Source: Anodontia alba (lineage: Eukaryota > Mollusca > Bivalvia > Lucinida > Lucinidae). From it: 64,000 bases of DNA. Position numbers and translations under genes: made by a program. Location: assembly GCA_964016985.1 (NCBI GenBank), contig OZ024826.1:62626910-62690909 (forward strand), in the 5' to 3' direction. The notes under the pieces were generated by a model. That model saw nothing but the letters and a program-made list of their open reading frames with translations. It did no database searches and was not told the origin of the DNA. Position 1 is the first letter of the stretch; each line of letters opens with the position of its first letter. Positions 1 to 10,411 of the stretch are shown piece after piece.

Positions 1-1055
1 GTTCAAAGGGCCATAACTCCAAAAGTAGGCTCTATCGTCAAAGTATATGAAAGAAAAGAAGGGCAGTTGTCAGTTTCTGCTGTAATAGCTTATGAATAAG
101 CCCGCCCGGAAAAGTGTGCGGGCTCGATGAATAGTATTGACTGGGCAGTTTAACTCCAGTTCAAACAAAAATTACGTCGGTACAAAGTTCTCATGTCTGA
201 AGTATGATTTACAATGCACGAACTTTGAACCGGATAAAACCTACAATACTACAATGTACGTGCGACCAGCAAAGACTCAGGTTAGTCTGTGCATCGACCC
301 ACTAGATAAAGCAAGCTTCTTGCATACTGTACGATCAGCGAAGGGTCTGAACAGAATGTGCTGTTGCAGTCGCACTGTTTATTCCGCTTTGGACAGCCCG
401 GCTATCGATGGTAAATACGATCAGCGAATGCTCTTATCAGAATGTGCAGGCGCGTACTGATCCGAGTGTGCTCGTCGCACAAGACGTTTTGTTGCACCCA
501 GTAATCATAGGGGGTACTTACGATTAGCGAAGGCTCTGATCAGACTACTGAGATCTGCTGATATGCAGTCTCAGAGTGTGCAGGCTGATCCGTCTCTTCG
601 TACAAGTTTTATTGTAGGTTTTGCCATGCACAGACTCATGCGCGAGTTGTTTGTGCAAACCTTAACGCTAAGCACCCTGGGTACAATTTTCAGCAGACGA
701 CATTTTGAAATATTTTTCTCATTCTTCCAAGAGAACATTATTTGCACTTCATGCAAATTGTCTCCACTGCATGAAACGTCAAATCCTGTTTTCTTGGTAA
801 TGAAAAGAAAAAAAAAGAACACTTTACATGGAAACGAAAGTTCTGAAGATTGCTGTATAAGCCAATAAATATAATGTTATTAATGTATTATACTGTAAGA
901 GAATAACGTAACAAAGTATTCATTTGTACCCTGATAAATGCTGGGTAAGGTACTCATTCTGCAGGTTTTACTGATTTAAGGGAGCTAACTGTAACTGACT
1001 TAAAAGGGAGTTAACTGCAATTGCTTTACGCGTCTGATCTGTGCGAAATGGAATG

Positions 1056-1343
1056 TTTGTTTGTGTTGAGGTTTTACGGCCCAGTCAACCCAATGGGGTC
1101 ATGTCGAGTGCGGTCAGTTTACCTAACCACACGTTTACTGGGCAAGCTTAGTCCTCTAAGCGGTTAACCAGTATTGCCCACATTCTTTCGCCAGAAACTG
1201 ACAATTGCCCTTCTTGAATCAGCGGAAGGGAGAGAATGACCGTAGACAATATTTCATGATCAATCTCCATGAAAGAATGTTGCCGACCTCGGCGGGGGCT
1301 GAATTCGCGACCTCCTGATCTCCAGTCGGACGGCGCATCTTAC
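1056..1343 (-). mobile_element. tRNA-derived SINE, 5'-truncated, inside T1 copy 1
   Basis: On the minus strand the sequence has a tRNA-like promoter head, a conserved body with AGTTTCTGGCGAAAGAATGT, and a tail of GTTT repeats. It is flanked by a 14-bp duplication with one mismatch (TGCGAAATGGAATG at 1,042-1,055 and TGTGAAATGGAATG at 1,344-1,357). T1 copy 2 has the uninterrupted site near 19,160, so the SINE inserted after the copies separated. The first part of the tRNA head is missing. Confidence 0.85.
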
Positions 1344-1895
1344 TGTGAAATGGAATGGGGAGGAGCATTTTTTATGAATCGCGCCAATACAGAGGGGGGC
1401 ATGCTTATACAATAAGTGGTTAACTAGTACACTGAACTCCCTTCCGCCAGAAACTTGTAATTGCCTATCTTGAAGCAGTGGAAGGAGCGAATGACCGTAG
1501 CAAATACATGTGTTTCATGATAAATCGCTCAATCTGTGAGGATCGAATGCACGATCCTGACCATCGGAGATTAATGCGTCCGCCTACGTGGCATTACTCG
1601 TATTTTTTTTTTTTTTTTCCGGGACAATGCTCATTGGTCTCCAAATAAAAGCCTCTAAGATAGCAGAAGCGCCCCTTTAAGTACCCGGGTACAAAGTAAG
1701 AAATAAACAAACAGAAATACGTTATTTTTTATTTCTTGTTTTATTCATTAATTCTTTTTTTTTTCTTTTTAATCTCTAGGTAGAAATATTTCTGTATTTA
1801 TTCAGCGGCAAATCAGCCGAATGATGCGTAAGCAAAATAAAGGTTCCGATTTCCTCCCCAACAAACTCGGAAAAATTCGGAGCTGTCAATCATTC

Positions 1896-1967
1896 TGACG
1901 TCACTAATCTTTCCTTGCGAGCTCGCCAAGATAAACTTTTGCCCACCGCGGAGTTCTACAGGTAAGT
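1896..1967 (+). promoter_or_regulatory. CRE-like palindrome and consensus splice donor in T1 right arm
   Basis: TGACGTCA (the cAMP-response element palindrome) lies at 1,896-1,903, and CAG|GTAAGT, a perfect U1-type 5' splice site, is at 959-967 of the second kilobase (1,959-1,967). Copy 2 has both at 19,713-19,720 and 19,776-19,784. Copy 3 (minus strand) keeps the donor at about 27,935-27,943 but has a mutated CRE. This may be a captured promoter plus first exon; function is inferred. Confidence 0.4.
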
Positions 1968-2124
1968 GGGTGGTTTTGCGGAGGGAACTCGGCGGAAACG
2001 CGGTGGACGAAAAATCCGTCGCGGTGGGAATTGGAGTGGGGTATCAGGAAGATCCGCGGTGGGCTAAAAAATCAACCCACCGGTTCGGGGGGGGATTTTG
2101 AAAAACCACCTGAGCTGTACTGTA

Positions 2125-2830
2125 GGCCGTCTGAAGGACAGCTATATCGCCCGCTGCCTTCAACTGTGACCTTGACCTTGAGTCGGCATGGTTGAAACAT
2201 GTTTTGCATACCGGCTAACGAGGTGAACATTTGACTAAAGTTTGATGAAAATCCTTCCTGGGGTAAAGGAGATATGGAGCGGAGAAGAAATCAAAGGTTC
2301 AAACTCGTAACCTTCAATTGTGACCTTGACCTTGAGCCAGCATGTTAAGTCACAGGTTCTGCACAACGTCTCATTCAGCCAAAAATTTGACCAAAATTTC
2401 ATGAAAATCCTTCCAGGGGTAAAGGATATGGAGCAGACACAAAATTCAAGGCTCAAACTTGTGACCTTCAATTGTGACCTTGACCTTGCTTTGGCGTGTT
2501 GAGTTATGGGTTCTGCACATCATCTCACTGAGGCGAACATTAGACCAAAGTTCAATGAAAATCCTTCCAGGGGTAAAGCGGACATGAAATTCAAGGTCCC
2601 AACTCGTGACCTTCAATTGTGACCTTGATCGCGAGTCGGCATGGTAAGTCATGGGTTCTGCACATCATCTCACTGAGGCGAACATTCAACCAAAGTTTCA
2701 TGAAAATCCTTCCAGGGGTAAAGGAGATATGGCGTGGACACAAAATTCAAGGCTCAATCTCATGGCCTTCAGTTGTGATCTTGACCTTGAGTCTGCATGG
2801 TCATCGCGCTAGATTGATACAGATTGTAAC
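2125..2830. repeat. Tandem array, about 150-bp unit, rich in TGACCTTGACC
   Basis: The block TGACCTTGACCTTGAG followed by a CGGCATGG-type motif recurs near 2,167, 2,323, 2,476, 2,620 and 2,777, with the shared phrase GAAAATCCTTCCAGGGGTAAA in between. The array starts directly at the TA after T1 copy 1. Short open frames here are repeat artefacts. The unit resembles the first array of the Helentron-like element at 8,838-10,411, so this may be a truncated member. Confidence 0.8.
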
Positions 2831-3005
2831 TCTCAACAACCTTTCCACAGAAGGCTCCAAATGGAATCTGGTGAAAATTGGAATCTGCACTATTTGCCAC
2901 TTAGTATGTGAATTTATAGTAACAACCTAGATCAAACAATCTGTTTGACTGCAAATTAGAAGTGGGCATGCCATCTGAATTTATTCAGCATGGCAAAGGT
3001 TTATA

Positions 3006-4186
3006 CACCTCAACCCCATTATAACATGGAAATCCGGGTCCAAGCATCGGATCGTGTTACTTAACCAAACCATGCTATAACCAGGATGATCAAAGCTGGT
3101 GTCTGCTCATGGTAAAGCTGTGTTTATACATGAAATAAGCAATTTCATGCTTTAAATGTGCACACCTATGTTTAATGCTGCTTTTTAATGTGTGTATAGT
3201 TAGTCAGTAAAGTTTCTACACTATGGTGTCATCAATAAATATGTAAAAAGAAAGAAAAATGGACTGTTTTGTTGTTATTCCACCTCCATAACGAATGGGC
3301 CACAGGGTTTTCCTATATAACTATTTATAGACAACTGGTTCCCATCTTGTGTGTAAGCACGAAGACGGCAAGAAACAGGAGAGACGGAACGAAATGACTG
3401 AAGTCTAATGAAGGCCTGCGCCACGGGCGGTTTTGCAGTTTTCAATGTTTCAAGATCTGACCAGACTGCTTAAATTTTAAGTGCTGACCAATCTTTGACT
3501 AGCGCAAGTGGTGCATTACTTATTTTTACTGTAAAATCTACCTTGAATTTTTCTCACGTGTTTTCTCACCAAAAAAAAAAAAAAAAAAAGCAAACAATAA
3601 GACCCAGATCAGGCACCGTTGTATGCTATGTCTGATCAGGACCTATACTGTTTGGGAATTAATTCATCAAATCTCAGACCAACAAACCGCAAACTGTGTT
3701 TAACAAAAAAAAAAAAAAAAAAGAAAAAGAAAACAGGTGTATTCAAGCAGTGCATTCTTTAATCACTCTCAGTTGGGATTAAAGCGACTGCACCTGGTGT
3801 TTTGCAGTCACAGTGTATTCACACTTGTCACACAAACAGATTAATTATCAGACTACCATCACTGATGGTTTGTGTTAATCACTTTTTTACTGCAAAAAAG
3901 TGAAGTGTTGATTTTCTGAAAATGTTTGGCTAATGACGTAATTAATTTGTGTTACTCTAAGTTGCCGTTACTTATCTGACCTCTCCAATATATATGAAAA
4001 TGACCGTTTAGAGCTGTTAACTACCATATTACCACATTTAAAAGGTGCGCGGGCGTTATCAGTTTGGGAAGACTTGACTGTTTGTTATTTTTTAGACATC
4101 GATTCGTCAAAAATGGATGGTTGGGAAAAAATGGGGTCCAAGGCACAACCGTTTTATATCCAACCGTGTTCTAATGGGTTGAGGTG
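3006..4186. mobile_element. TA-flanked inverted-repeat element (MITE-like), 1.18 kb
   Basis: The left end CACCTCAACCCCATTATAAC at 3,006 is mirrored by the reverse complement of CGTGTTCTAATGGGTTGAGGTG ending at 4,186 (imperfect TIR of about 24 bp). TA lies on both sides (3,004-3,005 and 4,187-4,188). No transposase reading frame is present. The interior has two poly-A runs and an inverted GACCCAGATCAG/CTGATCAGGACC motif near 3,602-3,643. Ends and TA target fit a mariner/pogo-type non-autonomous element (inference). Confidence 0.7.
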
Positions 4187-4210
4187 TAGTATATAATTGA
4201 GAATTGTTAC

Positions 4211-4454
4211 CTTTCATTATCCCCACTTCACCAATGCTTCCTTTCACACTGGATCCTGTCAGCTTCCTGCATGAGCCTCTCATCGACTTCCCATCTTTAA
4301 ACTCGCAGGTTTCATTTAAATCAATTAAACCCGCCGAAGCTACACTCTGAACTTTCTCCTTTCTTTCTGCTTTATTTGTTTTAGTTTTTCTCTGAAGTGA
4401 CAATTTACTGTTGGGCTTTTTCTCAACCATTTTAGGAGAAGAAGAAGTCTTCAT
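4211..4454 (-). CDS. Candidate host coding exon (Lys/Ser-rich, unrecognised)
   Basis: An open frame from ATG at 4,454 runs through about 81 codons of a basic, serine-rich protein (RKTKTNKAERKEK-type stretch near residues 22-34, possible nuclear signal). It then reaches AAAG|GTAACA, a plausible splice donor at 4,211/4,210. The frame stays open upstream to a TATATAG acceptor-like site near 4,478. Beyond the donor the frame enters the TIR element at 3,006-4,186, as expected for an intron. It lies 560 bp downstream of the stop of the two-exon gene on the same strand, and splicing from that gene's last exon does not keep frame. It could equally be a chance open frame; no family recognised. Confidence 0.3.
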
Positions 4455-4497
4455 TTTCTTTGTTTTCCTTACAAGCTATATAGAATAACTTACTTTT

Positions 4498-4720
4498 AAC
4501 CCTTTCAGCTAAAATTGCAGCTGCAGCAGACAAAATTTTGAAATATTTTTTCTATTATTTTTCAGCAAAATTAATTATTTTTCAGCAAAATTAAGGCTTG
4601 GCATTTCATATGAATCACCTGCCTGGCAGACAATTCACAAGAAATGACATCTATTTTCTCTGAAAAATAATAATAAAAAAATAGACTATTATCTTCTACG
4701 AAAGTCAGTTTTGTCTGGCA
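4498..4720 (+). repeat. Dispersed repeat module, CAGC...CAGACAATTCAC type
   Basis: This block (CTTTCAGCTAAAATTGCAGC, then TTTTTCAGCAAAATTAAGG, then CTGGCAGACAATTCACA) is similar in order to blocks inside T2 at 40,780-40,950 and, reversed, at 60,815-61,000. A 17-bp direct duplication (TTATTTTTCAGCAAAAT) occurs at about 4,556-4,590. It is a diverged dispersed repeat with no coding content. Confidence 0.5.
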
Positions 4721-5016
4721 TTTTTAGAGTTAACAACAAGCTTTATGTGCTTTTTCTACAATACTTACACTGATTTTTCTAACTAAATTGGGTTTTCTCT
4801 TAGGTTTTACCTTTAATAATTTAACTGTCTAGTCTTGTTCATAGTCAGCATTTGCCAACAGTTCGAAAATAAAATAAGATAGCTACTGAAGAACCTAATG
4901 AGTTTCATTTCATCACAAATTGACTCAAATCTGATTTCCAAATTCACACAGTACCAAAGTCATAGAAGTATGGCTGACAAACTGATTTTCAAAATTTTCT
5001 ACTTCATATCACCATA
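4721..5016 (-). other. Downstream of the stop codon: probable 3' untranslated region
   Basis: This A/T-rich, repeat-poor stretch follows the TAA at 5,017 on the minus strand. No reading frame of note. A TTTATT (AATAAA on the minus strand) is found only further down near 4,371, inside the candidate exon region, so the polyadenylation site is not fixed. Confidence 0.3.
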
Positions 5017-7420
5017 TTATTCACTTCTTCCCCTCTCAACTGCCTTTGTCAATTCTGTCTTAAGTTCCATGATTGCCAATGCACGCTGCCTCTTTGCTTC
5101 TCTCCACTCCCGATCTTTTATAATCAGATTGCTAGACTCAAAGTCTATTGTGCTTGCATAACTGAAAAAAAAATAAATAAATAAAGACAAATTTGGTGAC
5201 TTCTTGTTTGCTTCCCTACCATTACAAAAACACACCTATTCAAATATACAGAAAATTTCATCTTCAAACACTGAAAATTTTCAGATAAAAAACTCTGGTA
5301 TTTCTTCATATTTCTACTCAAAACATAGATTGTGGGTACTCGTTAGAACCACCTTGGTGAGGCAGTTCTAATGAGTGCCACAATCTGTTTTCGAACAAAA
5401 ATAAGAAAAACTAGAGCTGGTGATTGTAAAACACTATGCCCCCAACACTGCCTGACTTTAACACTGGTTGACTCCAACACTGCCCACCCATGACGGTAAT
5501 AACAGTACAAATATACCAGATTTCAGAGTTATTTTATTAAAAGGGAAATAACTCTAAAATGGGAGATAATTCGGATGAGAAGAAAAATACGGTCACCTAT
5601 ATTTTCATGAGGAATCCATATATGAAATTTCAAACCATTAGCATACATGGTTCTAAACTTATGCTATGCACATGAATGCAACAAATAGCAAAAAAAATTG
5701 CAAAGGACCACAACTCCAACATAATTTCATTAAATTTGTTGAAAATTTAATCAGATGATCTCCTCCTCAGTCCCAGTCAGTATACCAAATATCAAGACTC
5801 TAGCTCAAATACTTTTTTAGATATCTTGCTAACGAGATTCCAATGTTATTTTATTAAAAGGGCAATAACTCTAAAATGGGAGATAATTCGGAAAAAAAAT
5901 ATGGCTCACCTATTATATCATGAGGAATCCATATATGAAATTTCAAAACATTAGCATACATGGTTCTAAACTTGTGCTATGCACATGAGAGCAACAAATG
6001 GCCAAAAATTGCAAAGGGTCATAACTCCCAACAAAATTTCATTAAATTGATTGAAAATTTAATCAGGTGATCTCCTCCTCAGTACCAATCAGTATACCAA
6101 ATATCAAGGCTCTAGCTCAAATCTACTTTATTGAGGCATTAATCCATGAAATAGGCTTCAAAATAAGTCAAAATCACAAAAGCATGAAAATAAGGTCACA
6201 ATGACCTTGACCTTAATACACTGAATGTTGATATCATAAATATGTCTGATGCCCATCCTTCTTTAATAAGAGGTTGTTTGTATAAACAAACTGCAATATA
6301 CTACTTTATTGGGGTGTCCTAGATTTTGACCTCTAGCATTGCCCTGGGGCATGACTGGAGTTCATAGATGTAGAATGGAAGAGAACCCTCCCAGGTACCC
6401 CCATAGCAAATATGAAAAGTTTTTGATTAGTGGCTGCAGAGTTATAAGTAATCAAAAAACTTCAAAGTAAAACTTGGTCATAGAAAGGGTTAACGGACGG
6501 AATCACATCCAGACAGACGGAAGGTCGGGTGGCCAGACAGACGGACGGCCAGACGAACGGACTAGCGGAACGGACAAAAACTATATACTCCTTCAGCATA
6601 CTTCGTATGCCATGGGTATAATAAGAGATTGTTTGTATAAACAAACTGCAAAATACTACTTTATTGGGGTGTCCTAGATTTTGACCTCTAGCCCTGCCCT
6701 GGGGCATGACCCAGGGGTTCATACATGTAGAATGGAGGAGAACCCTCCCAGGTACCCCCATACCAAATATGAAAAGTTTATGATGAATGGCTGCAGAGTT
6801 ATAAGTAATCAAAAAACTTCGAAATAAAACTTGGTTATAGAAATCACATCCGGACGGACGGACGGACGGAAGGATGGAAGGACTGAGGGGCAGACAGACG
6901 AACAGACTAACGGAACGGACGAAAACTATATACCCCTTCAGCATACTTAATATGCCCGGGGTATAAAAATACATACAGGCAAACATTCTGAGCAAGTTTC
7001 ATTACGATTGGGTCAAAACTGTGACTTCTAGAGTGTTAACAAACTAATTGTTGATGACGAACAACAGACAATGGCGGGCAGAGGGTGATCAGAATAGCTC
7101 ACCCTGAGCATTTACTCAGGTGAGCAGAAAATATACATCTCATAATCTGGATACTCTTCTTAGCTAGAGCTTTGAAGTCCTTGTCCCAGTACAAGTAAAC
7201 TGAAATTTCTTACTTGTCCTGATGTTCTCAGGAAAATGAAACAAGTTGGATAAGTCAAGCAGCGTATTTCCACAGCACTGTTTTATCAGTACATTATTTT
7301 GTTTCTTACCATTTCTAGGACCAACTCCAAATAAAACAAATATGACATCATGCCAAAACATTTTGAGAAAAGCTACCCTGTGAAAAAATTCTAGGCTCCC
7401 AATATACTTCCAGGCTTCTA

Positions 7421-7452
<32 letters not shown>

Positions 7453-7775
7453 CAATATTAGCCCTAAAAATTCCAGGACAACTAGTTGTCTAATAACATG
7501 CTGAGAGATAGTCTGTATTAACCCTAAGAGAAAACACTAGTAGACCCAGACCAGATCCCACAGAATGTGTTGTTTTATCAGGATCCATACTATTTGCCAT
7601 GTATGTGACTAGGAATGTCAACTGTTACACAGAATACTTACTAAATAAGAAAACTGTATGAAGCAAGAACAACAGTGCTGACACCAATCAAAATTCTTGT
7701 TCTCACTTTTTTCATCGCAGTTCCTTGAAAAAATCCAGACCTCTTGATTTCTCGCTGAAATGGGTTACCAGGCAT
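5017..7775 (-). CDS. Two-exon host gene for a 92-residue single-pass membrane protein
   Basis: The coding exons are 7,775-7,642 (134 nt) and 5,161-5,017 (145 nt, ending TAA); the total of 279 nt is 93 codons. The donor is TTA|GTAAGT at 7,642/7,641. The acceptor is a T-run then CAG at 5,164-5,162. An A|TAATAATG start context follows another polypyrimidine-CAG acceptor at 7,784-7,782, so a 5' exon exists upstream. Residues 1-26 are basic with a KKVRTR cluster, residues 27-46 are a hydrophobic helix (ILIGVSTVVLASYSFLIY), and residues 57-90 are charged and helical (DREWREAKRQR...). The layout is typical of small mitochondrial or ER inner-face assembly proteins, but I do not recognise the family. 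The 2.5 kb intron holds a hairpin, a Helentron-like element and a poly-T run. The exact in-frame joining and both splice consensuses make this the best host gene in the window. The true start may lie in the upstream exon because the two codons before the ATG are open. Confidence 0.7.
5327..5386. repeat. 60-bp hairpin in the intron of the two-exon gene
   Basis: AGATTGTGGGTACTCGTTAG pairs with the reverse complement of CTAATGAGTGCCACAATCT, with only a few mismatches, around a short CACCTTGGTG loop. It lies 165 bp upstream (in transcript sense) of the last exon's acceptor. It may be a small foldback element. Confidence 0.6.
5409..7126 (+). mobile_element. Helentron-like non-autonomous element, mosaic core (in host intron)
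   Basis: The 3' end (GATCAGAATAGCTCACCCTGAGC, loop, CTCAGGTGAGC) at about 7,088-7,126 matches the hairpin end of the family at 50,128-52,396. The 160 bp before it (AGTGTTAACAAACTAATTG region) also match that element. The core has two different direct duplications: about 5,520-5,825 with 5,842-6,125, and 6,263-6,608 with 6,618-6,965, each ending in GGACGG runs. The 5' boundary (AACTAGAGCTGGTG at 5,409) is an estimate. No protein is encoded; a 177-residue minus-strand frame comes from the GGACGG repeats. Confidence 0.6.
7127..7641. other. Rest of host intron, including a possible alternative exon (7,377-7,214, minus)
   Basis: The segment holds a poly-T run (7,425-7,452). On the minus strand a TTTTTTCACAG acceptor at 7,378 is followed by a fully open 164-nt frame to ACAA|GTAAGA at 7,214. 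Joining exon 1 to it would create an immediate TAG (TA+G), so it would be a nonsense exon or belong to another transcript. Confidence 0.25.
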
Positions 7776-7908
7776 TATTATCTGAAAAACAAAATTTTTT
7801 GTATAAGCTGATATTTGTGTTTGTTGTATATTTATTTGCAGACAGCAGTCAGCTAACTCCTCTAAGTTAACTGGACCTAGCTGTTTACACAGTACTCAGG
7901 GGATTTAT

Positions 7909-8539
7909 GTTTGTTTGTGTTGAGGTTTTACAGCCCAGTCAACCCAATGGGGTCATGTCGAGCGCGGTCAGTTTGTTTGTTTGTTTGTGTTGAGGTTTTA
8001 CGGCCCAGTCAACCCAATGGGGTCATGTCGAGCGCGGTCAGTTTACCTAACCACACATTTACTGGGCAGGCTTAGTCCTCTAAGCGGTTAACCAGTATTG
8101 TGCACATTCTTTCGCCAGAAACTGACAACTGCCCTTCTTGAATCAGCGGAAGGGAGAGAATGACCGTAGAAAATATTTCATGATCAATCTCCACGAAAGA
8201 ATGTTGCCGACCTCGGCGGGGGTTGAACCCGCGACCTCCTGGTCTCCAGTCGGACGGCGCATCCAACTGAGCCACCGAGGCCGACAGCGCGGTCAGTTTA
8301 CCTAACCACATGTTTACTGGGCAGGTTTAGTCCTCTAAGCGGTTAACCGGTATTGTGCACATTCTTTCACCAGAAACTGACAACTGCCCTTCTTGAATCA
8401 GCGGAAGGGAGAGAATGACCGTAGAAAATATTTCATGATCAATCTCTACGAAAGAATGTTGCCGACCTCAGCGGGGATTGAACCCGCGACCTCCTGGTCT
8501 CCAGTCGGACGGCGCATCCAACTGAGCCAACGAGGCCAG
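7909..8539 (-). mobile_element. tRNA-derived SINE (outer copy, interrupted)
   Basis: The outer SINE consists of tail part 7,909-7,974 and head part 8,300-8,539, split by an inner copy. On the minus strand it starts GGCCTCGTTGGCTCAGTTGG (A-box-like), followed by GGGTTCAATCCC (B-box-like), a body containing GAAAGAATGT, and a GTTTGTTT tail. It shares head, body and tail with the copies at 36,788 and 1,056. Confidence 0.85.
7975..8285 (-). mobile_element. tRNA-derived SINE (inner copy, nested)
   Basis: This is a full-length copy (head to GTTT tail) inserted into the outer SINE, with a 14-bp duplication AGCGCGGTCAGTTT at 7,961-7,974 and 8,286-8,299. The minus-strand head has TGGCTCAGTTGG and GGTTCAACCCC, the two internal RNA polymerase III promoter boxes. 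Confidence 0.9.
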
Positions 8540-8837
8540 CATTTAACTGACAGCTTTTATCATTAGCATCTCCATAAAGTACAGACATTAAGTCTCCCGA
8601 AAACCGCAGGAGGCTCATGGAAAAACAGCTTTTTTCACGTGGCACGAAATTTTTGAAAAATCTCCCGAAAAAATGAAAATCCCGACTTTGGGTCAAAGCT
8701 TTTTGAAAAGCTACGCTTGTAAATTGGAAAACTCTGGCTCAATCCGAAGTATTCCAAATATCAATACGAAGAAGTCCAAATATCGATTGAAAGCATATAA
8801 ACGCTTGGATTCGATGGTGGAAACGCATTAAACTTGA

Positions 8838-10411
8838 ACAAAAGTGCCATGATGGCCTTGTATCGCTCACCTGAATCATGTTATACATAGCATTGCTAAC
8901 AGAGATGTGGTTCTAAAGGTCATGGTGACCTTGACTATGACCTTTGTCCTCAGGGTCATCTTCTGGTCAGAAGAAACATCCCTACATCATTTGAGGGTCC
9001 TAGCCCCAAGCATTACCGAGTTATAAGCTTGTTTTGTACTAGAGATCACTGTGATCTTGACCTTTGCCATTAGGGTCATCTACTGGTCAAGACCAACATC
9101 CCATCTAAGTTCAAGTATTCTAGCCTCAAGCACTGCCAAATTATAAGCTTTTTAGTATGAAAGGTCACGGTGACCTTGACCAAGACCTTTGCCCACAGTG
9201 TCATCTACTGGTGAGGACCAACATCCCTTCTAAGTTTGCAGGTCCTATCCCCAAGCATTGCCAAGTTATCAAGCTTTTTAGTACTGACCTTGACCTTTGC
9301 CCTCAGGATCATCTACTGGTGAGGACCAACATCTCTACTAAGTTTGAGGTCCTAACCATAAGCATTGCAGAATTATAAGTTTTGGTACAAAAGGTCACAG
9401 TGACCTTGACCTTTGACTTAAAGGTCAGCTACTCTTCAGATCCATCCTCCCTATTAGTTTGATAGTCCTGGGCCTAATCATTGCTGATGGGTTTTTGCTC
9501 TGTGTAAAACAAGTGACCACACACAAACCCCCTGCCCCCCTGTTGGCGGGGCCTCTTTTCACCTCAGGGGCATAATTTGAACACTCATGTCAAAAGACCT
9601 CTAGGCAATGCTACATACCAAATATTACAGGCCAAGGCCTTGTACTTTCAGACAAGAAGATTTTTTTTTTAATTTTTTCTTATATAAGAGTATGTAAAAC
9701 ATGTCGGCCCCGGGGCGGGGGCATTTTTGGCCCCAGGGCTATAATCTGACCAATCTTTGCAGAGGTCCACTAGGTGAAGCTATGTACCAAATATCATAGA
9801 CCAGGGCCTTCTGGTTTCTGATAAGAAGATTTTTAAAGGTTTTCTCTATATAAGTCTATGTAAAACATGTTGGCCTCAGGGCGGGGCTATTTTTTACCCC
9901 AGGGCAATAACTTGAACAATCTTGGTAGAGGTCCAATAGGTGAAGCTATGTATCAAATATCAAAGGCCTGGGCCTTCTGCTTTCAGACAAGAAGATTTCT
10001 AAAGTTTTTCCCTATATGGATCTATGTAAAATAAGTGACCCCCGGTGCGGGGCTATTTTTGACCCCAGGGCTATAATTTGAACAATTTTGGTAGAGGTCC
10101 ACTAGATGAAGCTACATACCAAATATCAAAGACCTGGGCCTTCTGGTTTCAGACAAGAAGATATTTTAAGTTTTCAGTTATAAATCTATTTTTAGCTCCT
10201 GTGACCTAGATGTGCAATGGACCTGAACCATTTGAACAACTTAAAAGAGGACCAACCAAGGATCATTCCTGTGAAGTTTGGTCAGAATCCAATCAGTGGT
10301 TTAGGAATTGTCGTTTGAAGAAATTGATTACGGATGCACTGACGGACCAACAGACGACGGACAAAATGTGATCACAAAAGCTCACCTTGTCACTACGTGA
10401 CAGGTGAGCTA
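8838..10411 (+). mobile_element. Helentron-like element with two tandem arrays
   Basis: The 5' end ACAAAAGTGCCATGATGGCC, then CGCTCACCTGA, corresponds to ACAAGAGGGCCATGATGGCC...GCTCACCTGA at 50,128. The 3' end has a long hairpin (TCACCTTGTCAC, TAC, GTGACAGGTGA) followed by GCTA. The core holds an array of about 140 bp units (8,930-9,480) rich in GGTGACCTTGACC, and a second array of about 175 bp units (9,640-10,180) with CCCCAGGGC and AGACAAGAAGATTTTTAAAG. No protein coding. Helentron/HINE elements with this plan are known from molluscs; the class is inferred from structure. Confidence 0.7.

Larger units (their letters stand above)
1..2122 (+). mobile_element. T1 family large TIR element, copy 1 (right part; starts before the window)
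   Basis: The right terminus ends CCACCTGAGCTGTACTG at 2,122 and is followed by TA. The same end, in either orientation, closes the copies at 13,332-19,941 and 27,780-33,195 and opens the one at 63,936. The body is collinear with copy 2 from about 18,088 onward: GATCAG-rich block (1-620), A/T tract, inner TIR end at 1,681, then the right arm. No transposase or other protein domain is seen. A SINE at 1,056-1,343 is present here but not in copy 2. Tc1/mariner-type ends (CAGT..., TA target) are known for much smaller elements; the superfamily here is inferred only. Confidence 0.8.

Noticed and set aside
137..460. 107-residue frame that recurs in T1 copy 3 and T2 copy A
   Set aside because: Conserved only where the DNA repeat is conserved, with indels in each copy that ignore codon phase; copy 2 deletes most of it. 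It looks non-coding.
6462..6995. 177-residue minus-strand frame
   Set aside because: Comes from GGACGG runs and a 345-bp duplication in the Helentron-like core; no domain, and it crosses both repeat copies.
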